Source: Pseudomonas sp. S31 (GTDB lineage: Bacteria; Pseudomonadota; Gammaproteobacteria; Pseudomonadales; Pseudomonadaceae). Taken from it: a stretch of 64,000 nucleotides of DNA. Positions 1 to 8,924 of this stretch are shown here, piece by piece; position 1 is the stretch's first letter, and the number at the start of each line of letters is the position of its first letter. The notes under the pieces are model-generated. The model did not search any database and was not told the DNA's origin. It saw only the letters and a list, made by a program, of their open reading frames with translations. The stretch covers positions 151,201 through 215,200 of the forward strand of contig NZ_JACVVE010000005.1 of NCBI RefSeq assembly GCF_016648105.1, given 5' to 3'. The translations under genes were made by a program, and so were the position numbers.

Positions 1-326
1 CATGCACCGGGGCTGTACTCCCACCATGTGTCCGAGTTCGCAGTAGGTTGAACAAAAACAGCTGAACCCGCGCCCGGGTTTGAGTCACATGCATCGGTCG
101 GGTTTTTCTCGGCAAGGGTGACAAAACCGGTGGCGGCCACAAACGCTTCGAAATCCCGATTTGTGACTGGACTGCGATCGATCCAGAACGCGGCCACTGT
201 TCTTTCCTGCCGAGGGGCCTCTTCGGGGTAGAAACTGTCGCTGCCTTTCAGGAATCGGCCTGCTGGAATAAAGCGCATTCCCTCCGTCGACCCACGAGGA
301 ATGGATAACTCATCGCTTAGCGTCAT
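1..326 (-). CDS. Formylglycine-generating enzyme (sulfatase-modifying factor), N-terminal part, cut by window edge
   Basis: Reverse-strand reading from an ATG at 326 stays open to the window edge for 108 codons. The peptide shows the FGE-sulfatase pattern: MRFIPAGRFLKGSDSFYPEE, then a P-x-x-x-x-x-V-x-x-F-W-I-D stretch, VTNRDFEAFVAATGFVT-AE, and TWWEYSPGA at the edge. Enzymes of this family oxidise the active-site cysteine of Cys-type sulfatases to formylglycine. The C-terminal catalytic cysteines lie outside the window. The gene is divergent from a Cys-type sulfatase at 459, its natural substrate, with about 130 bases between the two starts. The call is strong for the family. That it matures the neighbouring sulfatase is inferred from position. 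Confidence 0.88.
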   Translation of the reverse strand, partial: MTLSDELSIPRGSTEGMRFIPAGRFLKGSDSFYPEEAPRQERTVAAFWIDRSPVTNRDFEAFVAATGFVTLAEKNPTDACDSNPGAGSAVFVQPTANSDTWWEYSPGA

Positions 327-364
327 ATCGAATAACCTCAATCTAAACAGTTATTTGCACATAC

Positions 365-380
365 ATATGCATCTGCATAT
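365..380. promoter_or_regulatory. Perfect 7-bp inverted repeat, candidate MarR operator
   Basis: ATATGCA-TC-TGCATAT is a perfect palindrome in the A/T-rich spacer between the divergent FGE and sulfatase genes. Size and symmetry suit a dimeric winged-helix regulator such as the MarR protein encoded at 1928. Assignment to that protein is inference. Confidence 0.4.
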
Positions 381-458
381 ATTTCTAACATAGCGGAATG
401 GCCGTCGCGGGTGAAGCCCTAACAGCGCCGTATTCATAGTCACCTACCTGAGGTAAGC

Positions 459-1895
459 ATGAGCGAAGTAAAGGACGCCCCTACATCCAAACGACCCAAC
501 GTGGTCATCATCATTGCGGACGATATGGGTTACGGAGATCTGTCTTGCTACGGCAGCAAGCTTGTAGAAACCAAGCACATCGATAGCATCGCTAAAAAAG
601 GCGTAAGGTTGACCGCCGGATACGCCTCCGCTCCGCTTTGCAGCCCCTCGCGCGCGGGCTTGATTACCGGGCGTTACCAGCAGCGCTTTGGGTTCGAGCA
701 GCAGGTTTCATCTGGAGCGTTCCCTGAGCGGCACCCTGTTCGAAATGCTGATGGTTCACTTGCGGAACTGCAGGGTGAGGCGGAGTTTTTGCGGCGAGGA
801 ATCCCTAAGTCGGAAAAAAACATCGCCGAGCTCTTCAAGGCAGCTGGCTATAAAACCGGTGCGATCGGGAAGTGGCACCTGGGACACGGAGCAGAATTCC
901 TCCCGCAGAATCGCGGTTTTGATCACTCGGTAGTGTTTTACGGCAATACCAGCCTGCAATCTACAAATCCTGATGATCCAGACATGTTCAGCCTCAAGGT
1001 CGACTTTCACGACGAAATACCGGACACCGCCTGGACACGGGAGGGGCTGAATGAAATTCGCGAAAACGGCGAAATTATCGATATCGACCAGTACCTATTG
1101 TTCTACTTTCGAGACCGGGCAGAGCAGTACATCAACGAGAACAAGGATGAACCCTTCCTCCTATATTTCGCGATGAATTCGCCGGTACCTCCGCTTCAGG
1201 TACCTCGCCGCTACTTCGATTCATTGAAGGAAACGATCCCTAACATCGCCGTGCGTGGCTACAACGCCCTCTTGCTCGCGCAGGATGACGCCGTAGGGGC
1301 GATTTTGGAAACGCTTCGAAGAAATGGGCTTGAGGACGACACCATCGTGGTGTTTGTGAGTGACAATGGCACGGCCACGAGCCGCCCGGGCAGCAATGCT
1401 CCTTTCTCTGGGGGCAAGTTCTCTACGTGGGAAGGGGGCATTCGCATGCCATACGTCATGCAGTGGCCAGGCCAGATTCCAGCTGGCCTCATTTTCTCTA
1501 AACCAGCTTCTACATTGGACATTTTGCCGACGGTAGCAGCTGTGTGCGGAGTTTCGACTGAAAGCTCGCAGCCTCTCGATGGCGTAGATTTGTTGCCGTA
1601 TTTCAAAGGTAATGTCGAGGATGCGCCCCACGAGGCCCTTTTCTGGAAGCTTGATGGCTATTCTGCAGTAAGGGTTGGTAAGTGGAAGCTCTATCTTGAG
1701 ACGCTCGAAGAGGTCGCGATGTTGTTCGACCTCGAAGCAGATCCCCAGGAGCTGAACGACCAATCAGCAGAGCAGCCTGAGGTTTTCGAGGCCCTCAAAG
1801 CGCGCTATGAGGCATGGGAAGCCAGTTTGCCGCCCAGAGCTTGGACAAACTATTACGGGGGTTTCCGTCGCAAGATCGGTTTACAGGGGCGTTGA
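459..1895 (+). CDS. Cys-type (formylglycine-dependent) sulfatase, arylsulfatase family
   Basis: The protein has 478 residues. PNVVIIIADDMGYGDLSCYG near the start carries the two metal-binding aspartates D21 and D22 of the alkaline phosphatase/sulfatase superfamily. The signature C61-S-P-S-R65 (context PLCSPSRAG) is the C-x-P-x-R site where Cys becomes formylglycine. VSDNG near residue 290 and an S-x-G-K-x-S-x-x-E-G-G-x-R stretch after it supply further metal and substrate contacts. There is no signal peptide, so it probably hydrolyses imported sulfate esters in the cytoplasm. The divergent FGE gene supplies the activating enzyme; the downstream MarR and OprD-type porin suggest a small sulfate-ester uptake and regulation unit. 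The exact substrate cannot be told. Confidence 0.92.
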   Translation: MSEVKDAPTSKRPNVVIIIADDMGYGDLSCYGSKLVETKHIDSIAKKGVRLTAGYASAPLCSPSRAGLITGRYQQRFGFEQQVSSGAFPERHPVRNADGSLAELQGEAEFLRRGIPKSEKNIAELFKAAGYKTGAIGKWHLGHGAEFLPQNRGFDHSVVFYGNTSLQSTNPDDPDMFSLKVDFHDEIPDTAWTREGLNEIRENGEIIDIDQYLLFYFRDRAEQYINENKDEPFLLYFAMNSPVPPLQVPRRYFDSLKETIPNIAVRGYNALLLAQDDAVGAILETLRRNGLEDDTIVVFVSDNGTATSRPGSNAPFSGGKFSTWEGGIRMPYVMQWPGQIPAGLIFSKPASTLDILPTVAAVCGVSTESSQPLDGVDLLPYFKGNVEDAPHEALFWKLDGYSAVRVGKWKLYLETLEEVAMLFDLEADPQELNDQSAEQPEVFEALKARYEAWEASLPPRAWTNYYGGFRRKIGLQGR

Positions 1896-1927
1896 GTTAT
1901 GAAGGCTAACACACTATAAAGGCTAGT

Positions 1928-2410
1928 TTGACCGATATGAGTCTGACAATGACTGCTAACCATGAAATCCTCAATGAGCTGCAAGGCCTCAATCTTGCTG
2001 AGTTCTTGCCACACCGGTTGGCTGTCTTGTCCAGGCTCGCGCAATCGCTCCTTGCCTCCGAGCTTGCCCAATTCGACATGTCTATCTCTCACTGGCGAAT
2101 TTTCCTTTGCTTAGCGAAGAACGGGCCGTCAACTGTCAATGGAATCGCGGATTTCACCAAGATTTCTCAGTCTGCGTTGAGTCGCGCTATTTCAAAACTT
2201 GATGAGCGTGGATTCGTTTGCAAAACTAAGAATCCGGAGGATCGCAGGCTGGCCGCGATATCTATCACAGAAGAAGGGTTGCGTCAGCTGAACTTAGCGA
2301 TCGCGACTATCACCGCGACTTGGGATTCTTTGCTCGTCGAGCGGGGCGTTAATAAAGGTGCTTTTCTCGATACGGTCAACGACATAATTGTTCGCCTTGG
2401 TGGCGACTAG
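1928..2410 (+). CDS. MarR-family transcriptional regulator
   Basis: The 160-residue protein has the MarR winged-helix core: a helix-turn-helix at about 70-100 (GIADFTKISQSALSRAISKL) followed by the wing with the D-x-R motif in NPEDRRLAAISITEEG. It starts 32 bases after the sulfatase stop and is probably co-transcribed with it. The nearest symmetric site is the palindrome at 365-380 in the promoter region of the sulfatase, so autoregulation of the cluster by a small aromatic or sulfated ligand is a reasonable inference. An earlier or later in-frame ATG (for example the second Met, four codons on) could be the true start. Confidence 0.9.
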   Translation: MTDMSLTMTANHEILNELQGLNLAEFLPHRLAVLSRLAQSLLASELAQFDMSISHWRIFLCLAKNGPSTVNGIADFTKISQSALSRAISKLDERGFVCKTKNPEDRRLAAISITEEGLRQLNLAIATITATWDSLLVERGVNKGAFLDTVNDIIVRLGGD

Positions 2411-2519
2411 ATCGGGAACTATAGTAAGCACTTAATTTTTTAATCTTGCCGCTGGCCGATAGGTCGGTGGCTTTCGTTCGCCCGGAATTTGTTTGGCGAG
2501 CGGCATCGTTGGAACTCAC

Positions 2520-3761
2520 ATGTACCGTACCTTCCAATCTTTAACACGTTGCCTGCTTGTGTTTCCTTTATTTGCGCAAGCTGCATCTGCCGATACGTTC
2601 GATGACAGTAATCTAGTGTTGGACTTTAGAAATTTCTACATGAATCGAAATTTCGTAAATGATAAGGCGCCAATATCAAAACAGTATAGCTGGTCGCAAG
2701 GTGTGCTCGGAAAATTCTCATCGGGATACACTGACACTCCCGTTTCGCTTGGGTTTGACCTCAATGCTCAGTATGCACTTCGCCTTGACTCTTCGGGGAA
2801 TGATGGCTCATTACCGTTTGGCAATGATTCAAAGAAGACCACGCCGAGTTATGGTAGGGCCGGTGCGACGCTCAAACTTAGGTACAATCAGACTGATGCT
2901 TGGATAGGTGATCAGCAGCCCAATTATCCAATAATGGGTAGTGAGACATCTCGACAATTGCCGTCAGTGGCGCAAGGTGCTGTGGTACAGAACCGCGACC
3001 TGGAAGGTCTGACACTCACTGGAGGGCGCTTCTGGTCTCAAGTAACCCGAGAGTCCTCAGAGCACGCAGAACTATATTTGATGAATCAAAGCAAAGGAAG
3101 TGCGAGTGATGATGGGCTGGATTTTTTCGGCGCTGACTACGATGTAAGCCAAAATTTTAGACTCAGCCACTGGCAATCTGTTTTGCATGATATTTATAAA
3201 CAGCGTTATGTGGGGGTTCAGACCCGGACACACTTTGGTGAGGGGACGGTGCTGGGCTTTGACGTCCGACTCAACGATTTTCGCGCGGATGGAGATCGTC
3301 GAGGTGGGGATATCGATAATAGGAACTATGGTGTCGGGCTAAGCCTTACCCAGGGAAACCATCTGATTGGGGCAACGTATCAGAGGATGTTGGGACAAAC
3401 GGGATACCCTTTACTCAGCGGTAACACAGATGTCACTGCTTTGGTAGGGTGGTCTTCACTCGGCTTCATCCGACCCAATGAGCACTCTTGGTCAATTCGT
3501 CATGTCTACAATATGGCTGGAATTGGCCTGCCTGGAGGTCGGTTTTTTACCCGCTTTAGCAAGGGCACGCAGATTGATCGCGGAGCTGGCTTAGCGAGGG
3601 ACAAAGAGACGGAAACTGATTTTATTGCTGATTATGTATTTCAGACGGGGGCCTTGAAGAACCTAGCGATACAGCTTCGCTACATACCGATCAGACAAAA
3701 GTATGGATCGGATGTTGATACTATTCGCTTTAATGTCAATTATTCCTGGCATGTTTTTTGA
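2520..3761 (+). CDS. OprD-family outer-membrane porin
   Basis: Starting at the ATG at 2520 the protein has a signal peptide (MYRTFQSLTRCLLVFPLFAQ, then AASA) followed by a mature N-terminus DTFDDSNLVLDFRNFYMNR, typical of the OprD/OccD-OccK porins, which make 18-stranded monomeric barrels for small organic acids and amino acids. Length (about 413 residues) fits the family, and the protein ends in an aromatic residue (HVF), as usual for BAM-inserted barrels. An upstream TTG at 2493 is in frame but would put nine residues before the signal peptide, so the ATG is preferred. It follows the sulfatase and MarR genes and may import the sulfatase substrate. Confidence 0.88.
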   Translation: MYRTFQSLTRCLLVFPLFAQAASADTFDDSNLVLDFRNFYMNRNFVNDKAPISKQYSWSQGVLGKFSSGYTDTPVSLGFDLNAQYALRLDSSGNDGSLPFGNDSKKTTPSYGRAGATLKLRYNQTDAWIGDQQPNYPIMGSETSRQLPSVAQGAVVQNRDLEGLTLTGGRFWSQVTRESSEHAELYLMNQSKGSASDDGLDFFGADYDVSQNFRLSHWQSVLHDIYKQRYVGVQTRTHFGEGTVLGFDVRLNDFRADGDRRGGDIDNRNYGVGLSLTQGNHLIGATYQRMLGQTGYPLLSGNTDVTALVGWSSLGFIRPNEHSWSIRHVYNMAGIGLPGGRFFTRFSKGTQIDRGAGLARDKETETDFIADYVFQTGALKNLAIQLRYIPIRQKYGSDVDTIRFNVNYSWHVF

Positions 3762-4929
3762 TGGAGCCCGGCTTGATACGCTCTCTGAGGCAGCAGGAGT
3801 TGAACACACTTTTGACCCAAGGCCATTGAAATCTCTGTCTACCACAGGATGGCGAGCGACATCTATCGGCTGTTGACGTGCCTAAGATCCTGGTTTAGAT
3901 GCTCCAGCCTTAATGACCGCACGACCGATGCGAACTCGTTGGGTATTTCCATTGTGACTGCCAGGGCGTCAGCGTCGGGGCAGGATCATCGTAAAGGACA
4001 CCTTCGAGCCTCACCGTTGCGGCACTGAATCGAGTATCGAACTAAAGACGGTCTGCTAATTGTCTCGCAACATTTTGATCACTTTGGAAGAGCCGGTCAG
4101 GGGGACGGCCCGCTAGGGGTGTTGCCTGCTGTATTTTTGTGGCCAGATAGGATGACTTCGACCCGGAGTTATACGCCCTTAGGCTTCTGGATAGCGACAG
4201 CCTGAAGATCTCAGCAAATCGCTTACTGTGCCCCGGGAGATGGCGCACTCTCCGTGGGGCCTTTTCAGCCCGATTTTCTCACTTATATGCGACATTACGG
4301 TCAAAAAAACGACGGCTTTAACCTTCACCCCCTATAAAAAATTTTTGCGGGACGGAGTTGTTATATTTGAAGGCAAACAAAAAAGCAGCGTCCTTCGATG
4401 CATCGTTTTTTCCCCAGAGAGAGATGCGATTTCTGACGCCTTTGCTGTTGCTGTTGCTGCTGCTCTGCTTCGAATCGTGTTGAACTGACCTTCTCCATGC
4501 CCTCCGGTGGGGGCATCGGGGAGTCGCCCTTTTGGCCGAAGGCCACTGCTTTGATTTTGCGTTCAAAAATTTTCTTTGAGTCACAAAAAATGAGTGAAGC
4601 TCACTGATACCTAATGGGGACAGCTACGTCCGGCGTATGTATGCCTAGGAATGTGATGGCTGACATTAAAGATTGGTAGCTCATGCGACACATTCTGCTG
4701 GGGGCGAGTGGGGTTCTGAGCTGTGCAGTTTCAAACCATCGATGAGTGCCAGGCTGCTCAGCGTTGACGCGGATGCATGCTCAGCAGATTCGTTGAGAGA
4801 GAGGTCGTCTGTTGACTAGGTGTGGGCCGTCTGGTGCAGCGATGGCGGCCCTGATTACATTCGTTGTCGAGTAGATACTAAGCCTTACGCCGACTGCTAC
4901 AACTCCTCGGGCGCTACAAAGGATCAGTG
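3762..4929. other. Long non-coding stretch containing a repeat element
   Basis: I see no convincing gene here. The clearest content is the repeat at about 4286-4596 (separate entry). The rest is without recognisable domains and may be decayed sequence between two modules of the island. Confidence 0.5.
4286..4596 (+). repeat. Dispersed repeat, copy A
   Basis: It shares a distinctive layout with 22605-22930, in the same orientation: a GCGACAT motif (4289), a degenerate copy 20 bases later, a run of C, a T-rich patch, then GACGGAGTTGTTATATTTGA about 62 bases in, an A-rich purine tract, a CT-rich low-complexity tract (repeated GCT/GTT at about 4440-4470) and a small GGCC hairpin near the far end. 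Similarity is high over roughly the first 110 bases and then decays. Open frames on either strand inside it are low-complexity and are not called as genes. Confidence 0.55.
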
Positions 4930-6097
4930 ATGTACGTCGAAAAGAGCTTCACTCCTCAGCAGCTATTCGAGATGGTCTGGGCGCGACCGGTTTTGATAGT
5001 CGCCAAGGAAATTGGCGTATCTGATGTAGGCCTGCCGCAAGGCCGGAATTACATTACCTGCCCGCGGCCACTGGGCTAAGCCAGAGTCGAAAAGGCCCCG
5101 GCGCCCAAAAGCGCCAGTCTCCACTATACCCATCACGTTCCATGTTCTGGATCTCCCAAAATCAGAGAAACCTAAGCCTGAGAGCCCAGTCAAAGACCTC
5201 GGCACGTTAATCGTTCCAACGGAATTGGTAGACCCGCATCCGTTGGTGAGCAAATGGCTCGCTGCAGCGAAGAAAGCCAAGGAGCTCAACGGCGCGCTAG
5301 TAGTAGAGAAGTCGCGGGTTTTGAGTTCCCACATTTCTTCGACGGAAATTGTCCGGTGCGCGATTCTGTACGACAGCCTGATCAGTGCGAGTGAGGCCGT
5401 GGGCTACACGTGGGGTGTAAATGACAATGGAAGCTTCGTACGCCTGGACGGTGAGGATTTACTGATCACGATACAAGAGTGGATTAAACGATACGATATC
5501 CCTCCGCGGCCCCCCAAGCCTTTCAAGCCTGGTCAGAGGTGGGAGCCTGATTTCACATCTATGAGAGCAGCCCGCTTTGGCTGGGAACCTACTGGCGTGC
5601 TATCCCTCATCGTGGACGCACGATCAGAGGTTTTGATCCGAAAAACTTGGACGGACAGTAAGACCGGTAAGCTTGAATCGAAGCTTGGTCAGATATTGAC
5701 AGGACTTGTTCGAATTGCTGCCTCTGTGAAAATCCGAAGGTCATCTGACGAAACCAATCGGCGTCGTTGGGCCGAAGAGGAGCATGTAAGGAAAGAGAAG
5801 ATTGATCAGCAGCGTCGTCAGGAAAAGCTGCGTCAAAATTTAATGAAAAACCTGGGAAATTGGGAGCGAGCTCAGCGACTGCGTGCGTTTATTCAGGCGA
5901 CGATTGATGCGTCACCGCAGGACGTAGCATCTCAAATGGCACTGGCTATTTGGGTTAGCTGGGCTACGCAACAAATCGAGCTGCTCGATCCTCTAAAAGT
6001 AGATATTCAGAAGGTTGTCGACTTGTCTGTGGATTTGCCAAATTCTGAATATGGTTACTGGAGCAGTGGCAAAAAGCCCGAGGATTGGTGGCCCTGA
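4930..6097 (+). pseudogene. Frameshifted hypothetical gene (conserved N-terminal HTH-like segment plus long C-terminal part)
   Basis: From the ATG at 4930 the frame reads MYVEKSFTPQQLFEMVWARP, then VLIVAKEIGVSDVGL, and soon hits a stop at about 5079. The next frame, from about 5040, continues at once as AGITLPARGHWAKPESKRP and runs open to 6097 (YWSSGKKPEDWWP at the end). The joint protein would be about 390 residues. The first part looks like a helix-turn-helix that should read on as G-L-A-K-A-C-R-K-A-G. The DNA at the joint keeps one GGCCTG where an intact gene would probably have two, so a deletion of about 11 bases between short direct repeats would explain the shift. A remaining frame from 5225 could still give a 290-residue product. 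Function unknown; basic charged segment around residues 190-220 of that product. Confidence 0.65.
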
Positions 6098-6170
6098 TTT
6101 TCATTTGGATTTGAACTTAAACTGCGTTAAGATTCTCTACAGATCACTCATCACATTTTGGAGTATTTAC

Positions 6171-6533
6171 ATGTCCCGTTTGGCGGAATTCAGACAGCTC
6201 GAGCAAAAACTCGCCGCACAATTGGCCGAATTGGAGGCCATGAAAGGTAGCAGCGAGCTTCAGAACGAGATCGAGTTTGAAACCAAATTGCGCGATTTGC
6301 TTGCAAAGTATGGTTACAGTCTGAGAGATATCATCAACCTGCTGGATCCGCAGGCTGGTCGCCGTGCTGCCCCGGTAGCTGCAGAGAAGGCTCCTCGCCG
6401 TGCCCGTCAGGTCAAGCAGTACAAAAACCCGCATAACGGGGAAATCATCGAAACAAAAGGCGGCAACCACAAGCTTCTGAAAGAGTGGAAAGCTGAATAC
6501 GGTTCTGACGAAGTCGAAAGCTGGGTGTCGTAA
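6171..6533 (+). CDS. MvaT/TurB-family H-NS-like xenogeneic silencer, copy 1
   Basis: The 120-residue protein has an N-terminal coiled-coil oligomerisation segment (MSRLAEFRQLEQKLAAQLAE) and the C-terminal AT-pincer DNA-binding part of the MvaT family (RRARQVKQYKNPHNGEIIET, then KGGNHK-LKEW). Members bind A/T-rich DNA and silence horizontally acquired genes in Pseudomonas. The start at 6171 matches the conserved MSRLAEFR beginning; longer upstream extensions read through non-conserved sequence. A close paralogue lies at 27684. It sits between a broken gene and the convergent Shango operon and has its own terminator. Confidence 0.95.
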   Translation: MSRLAEFRQLEQKLAAQLAELEAMKGSSELQNEIEFETKLRDLLAKYGYSLRDIINLLDPQAGRRAAPVAAEKAPRRARQVKQYKNPHNGEIIETKGGNHKLLKEWKAEYGSDEVESWVS

Positions 6534-6561
6534 TTTGTCGCGTGCACCGGCGGTAAGCTAG

Positions 6562-6583
6562 AAACGGCCTTATGGCCGTTTTT
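6562..6583 (+). terminator. Rho-independent terminator of MvaT copy 1
   Basis: AAACGGCC-TTAT-GGCCGTTT forms an 8-bp stem with a 4-base loop, followed by further T residues, 28 bases after the stop codon. Confidence 0.8.
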
Positions 6584-6674
6584 GGTTCGTGCCAGTTCTT
6601 ATTTGAGAGCTTGGCGCAGTCATGATTGACAAGCGCCCATCACTTTGTCCTCTACTGAACGGGCCCAAGCTTCC

Positions 6675-8924
6675 TCACTCATTCTCACTAATTTTTCGAG
6701 CTATTTTCACCGCACCTTGCAGGTCTAGGTGACTTGAGGCAAACGACCTCATCAGAAGCGGTCGAGGAAGAGCCCAGTCCCATTTCTCTCGGATCATGTT
6801 TTCCACGTTCTCGAGAATGGGCTCCAGATTAGAGACATCTAGCTGAGCGACGGTACGCAATGCTTTCAGTGAATCCTCCGCACCAAATGCGATGTCCAGA
6901 AAAAGTCCCGAGTTCTCACACTGGATGCCCACATGCCTCAGCAGCAAAGCCAAGGCATCATTGGTGTAGTCGCCTTGCCAAGTCACAAGATGGCTGGCGC
7001 TAGCCGATCCCACGATCGACTTTTCCCCGAGCCCGAGGGCATGAAATGATTGCCGCGCTTCCTGGAGCAACGATTGAGCCTGCTTGTCCAAGAAAGGGCA
7101 GGGTGCTGTTTCCAAAAGAACACTCCGCATCTCCATTCGAACGCGGTCATGTATCTGAGCGCCCAAGCCGTCAAATTGGGGTGGCTCGCCGCCGCGCGTT
7201 GGGGTGACCACGATGACTTTGGCTTCAAGATCTACATCCTGAACCTGCCAGCGTCGGCCACCAAAGATGATTCTCTGCCCCTTGGAGAGTGGCCGGCTAA
7301 CGGGCAGAGATCCCAGTGGCTTGCCATCTCTGAGCAGTCGGAACTCCTCATCGCTGGTAAAGGCGGTGTAGAACTCATAGTGATTGATCAGACGCTCCCC
7401 CAGCGCACCTGGCAGGAGCAGACCAGAACTGTCCTGGACAATCAGCTCCTTCTCACCCATGCCTTTGAGCAGCAACATCAGATCGCCCTTCGTTACGCTC
7501 GCGAAGCTGCCGCTGGCAATGAGATCGTTCCACAGTTGGGCAGCGCTGGCGCCGCCCATTTGGGCAATGGTCGACAGGCATTGCTGAACGAGCGTGGAAG
7601 CATGCATTCCCTGCGAACGAGGGGGCTCAAACCAACCGGCCACCAGCAAGCGAATCATGGCAACGGTTTGCACCAACCCTTCACGCAGTTGATCGGAAAG
7701 GTCGGACTGATCCGTGAGCAGGCGCTCCCGGCAGTAGCCTCTCAGGATGGCAGGCTCGCCTGCGCGCCGTCCCGATCTTCCTAGCCTTTGTCGCAGGCTA
7801 GCTACGGAGGGAGGGCATCCCACTTGGGCAACAGTCCTGATGTTTCCGATATCAATGCCGAGCTCAAGCGTCGTCGTGCAGATAGCTGAAGCGGGTGGAT
7901 CGCCGGCTTTCAGGGCACGCTCAGCATCTTCTCGCAGCTCTTTTGAGAGGCTGCCATGGTGTGGCCAGAACTCGCTGGGAACGCCATCGTTTTCGCACAG
8001 CGACCGCAGCCGATCTGCAAACCACTCCACCTCTTGGCGCCGGTTAGGGAAGATAAGGTTGTTGTGCCCGCGTAAAACCTTGTAGAGGTGCCCGGCGATC
8101 GCAACTTTGGAGCCTGACTCTTCGGTCTCCTCGCCTACTGCAGCGTCCTCAGAGGATTCTCGCTTACCATGGTCGGCAACCACCTGCTGCATTGGACGCT
8201 CGATGTAGCCGCGTACCTGAACTTGCAGCTCCTGGCCTGTCGAAGTCGAGTTGATGACGGTGATCTGCTCAGGGTTGTTCGGCCTTAGAAACACCTGAGC
8301 CAGAGACATCTCACCCAAGGTGGCAGATAGGCCCACACGTGGAAGCTGCCTGCCAACGACTGTCTCCACGCGCTGCATCAAAGACTGCAATTGCTTTCCA
8401 CGCTCGCTGCCAATGAACGCGTGAAGCTCATCCACGACGATGTAACGTAGGTTTTGAAAAACACCTGGCAAGCTTGAGCCTCGGTTCACGAAGAGTGCTT
8501 CAAGCGACTCAGGTGTGATCAGCAGAATGCCTTCAGGTGATTTGAGAAAGCGTTGTTTCTTGCTTGCGGACACGTCCCCATGCCACGCGACGACTGGAAT
8601 CTCCAGTCGTTCGCACAGTCTGCTCAGCCTGTCCCATTGATCGTTGATCAAGGCTTTCAGGGGGCTGATGTAGAGCACCGCGCCTGCGGTGCTCGTATCG
8701 TTCAAGAGGTTGCTCAGGACGGGGAGGAAAGCGGCCTCGGTTTTACCTGCAGCAGTCGAGGCCGCGATGATGACGTCCTGGTCGGCGCCAATTAGGGCCG
8801 GCACCGCCCACTCCTGCGCATCGCGTAGCGACGTCCAGCCCTGCGACCAGATCCATTGCTGAACCTCAGGGTGCAGACGCTCGAATGATGAAGAATCAGA
8901 GCTTGAAACTGGCGAGCTCATCAT
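6675..8924 (-). CDS. sngC: Shango-type defence helicase (DEAD/DEAH superfamily 2, Lhr-like)
   Basis: The 749-residue protein carries superfamily 2 helicase motifs in order: Q-motif region LRDAQEWAVPALIG, Walker A ASTAAGKTEAAFLP, SPLKALINDQ, TPESLEALF, DELHAF (motif II), SATLGE (motif III), TTTLELGIDIG and RLGRSGRRAG (motifs V and VI). The C-terminal 300 residues are the Lhr-like extension. It is the last gene of a three-gene reverse-strand operon after the TerB-domain protein and the ATPase; this composition (TerB, ATPase, helicase) is that of the Shango anti-phage system. It overlaps the ATPase gene by 29 bases if ATG 8924 is used; a second ATG at 8921 is equally possible. The symbol follows the Shango naming as I recall it. 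Confidence 0.85.
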   Translation of the reverse strand: MMSSPVSSSDSSSFERLHPEVQQWIWSQGWTSLRDAQEWAVPALIGADQDVIIAASTAAGKTEAAFLPVLSNLLNDTSTAGAVLYISPLKALINDQWDRLSRLCERLEIPVVAWHGDVSASKKQRFLKSPEGILLITPESLEALFVNRGSSLPGVFQNLRYIVVDELHAFIGSERGKQLQSLMQRVETVVGRQLPRVGLSATLGEMSLAQVFLRPNNPEQITVINSTSTGQELQVQVRGYIERPMQQVVADHGKRESSEDAAVGEETEESGSKVAIAGHLYKVLRGHNNLIFPNRRQEVEWFADRLRSLCENDGVPSEFWPHHGSLSKELREDAERALKAGDPPASAICTTTLELGIDIGNIRTVAQVGCPPSVASLRQRLGRSGRRAGEPAILRGYCRERLLTDQSDLSDQLREGLVQTVAMIRLLVAGWFEPPRSQGMHASTLVQQCLSTIAQMGGASAAQLWNDLIASGSFASVTKGDLMLLLKGMGEKELIVQDSSGLLLPGALGERLINHYEFYTAFTSDEEFRLLRDGKPLGSLPVSRPLSKGQRIIFGGRRWQVQDVDLEAKVIVVTPTRGGEPPQFDGLGAQIHDRVRMEMRSVLLETAPCPFLDKQAQSLLQEARQSFHALGLGEKSIVGSASASHLVTWQGDYTNDALALLLRHVGIQCENSGLFLDIAFGAEDSLKALRTVAQLDVSNLEPILENVENMIREKWDWALPRPLLMRSFASSHLDLQGAVKIARKISENE

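Noticed and set aside
4042..4248. Reverse-strand frame of 68 codons
   Set aside because: Serine/arginine-rich composition, no ribosome site, no conserved pattern.
4440..4470. GCT/GTT tandem triplets as a possible CRISPR or microsatellite
   Set aside because: No spacer-repeat alternation; it is the low-complexity part of repeat A. No CRISPR array is seen in the window.
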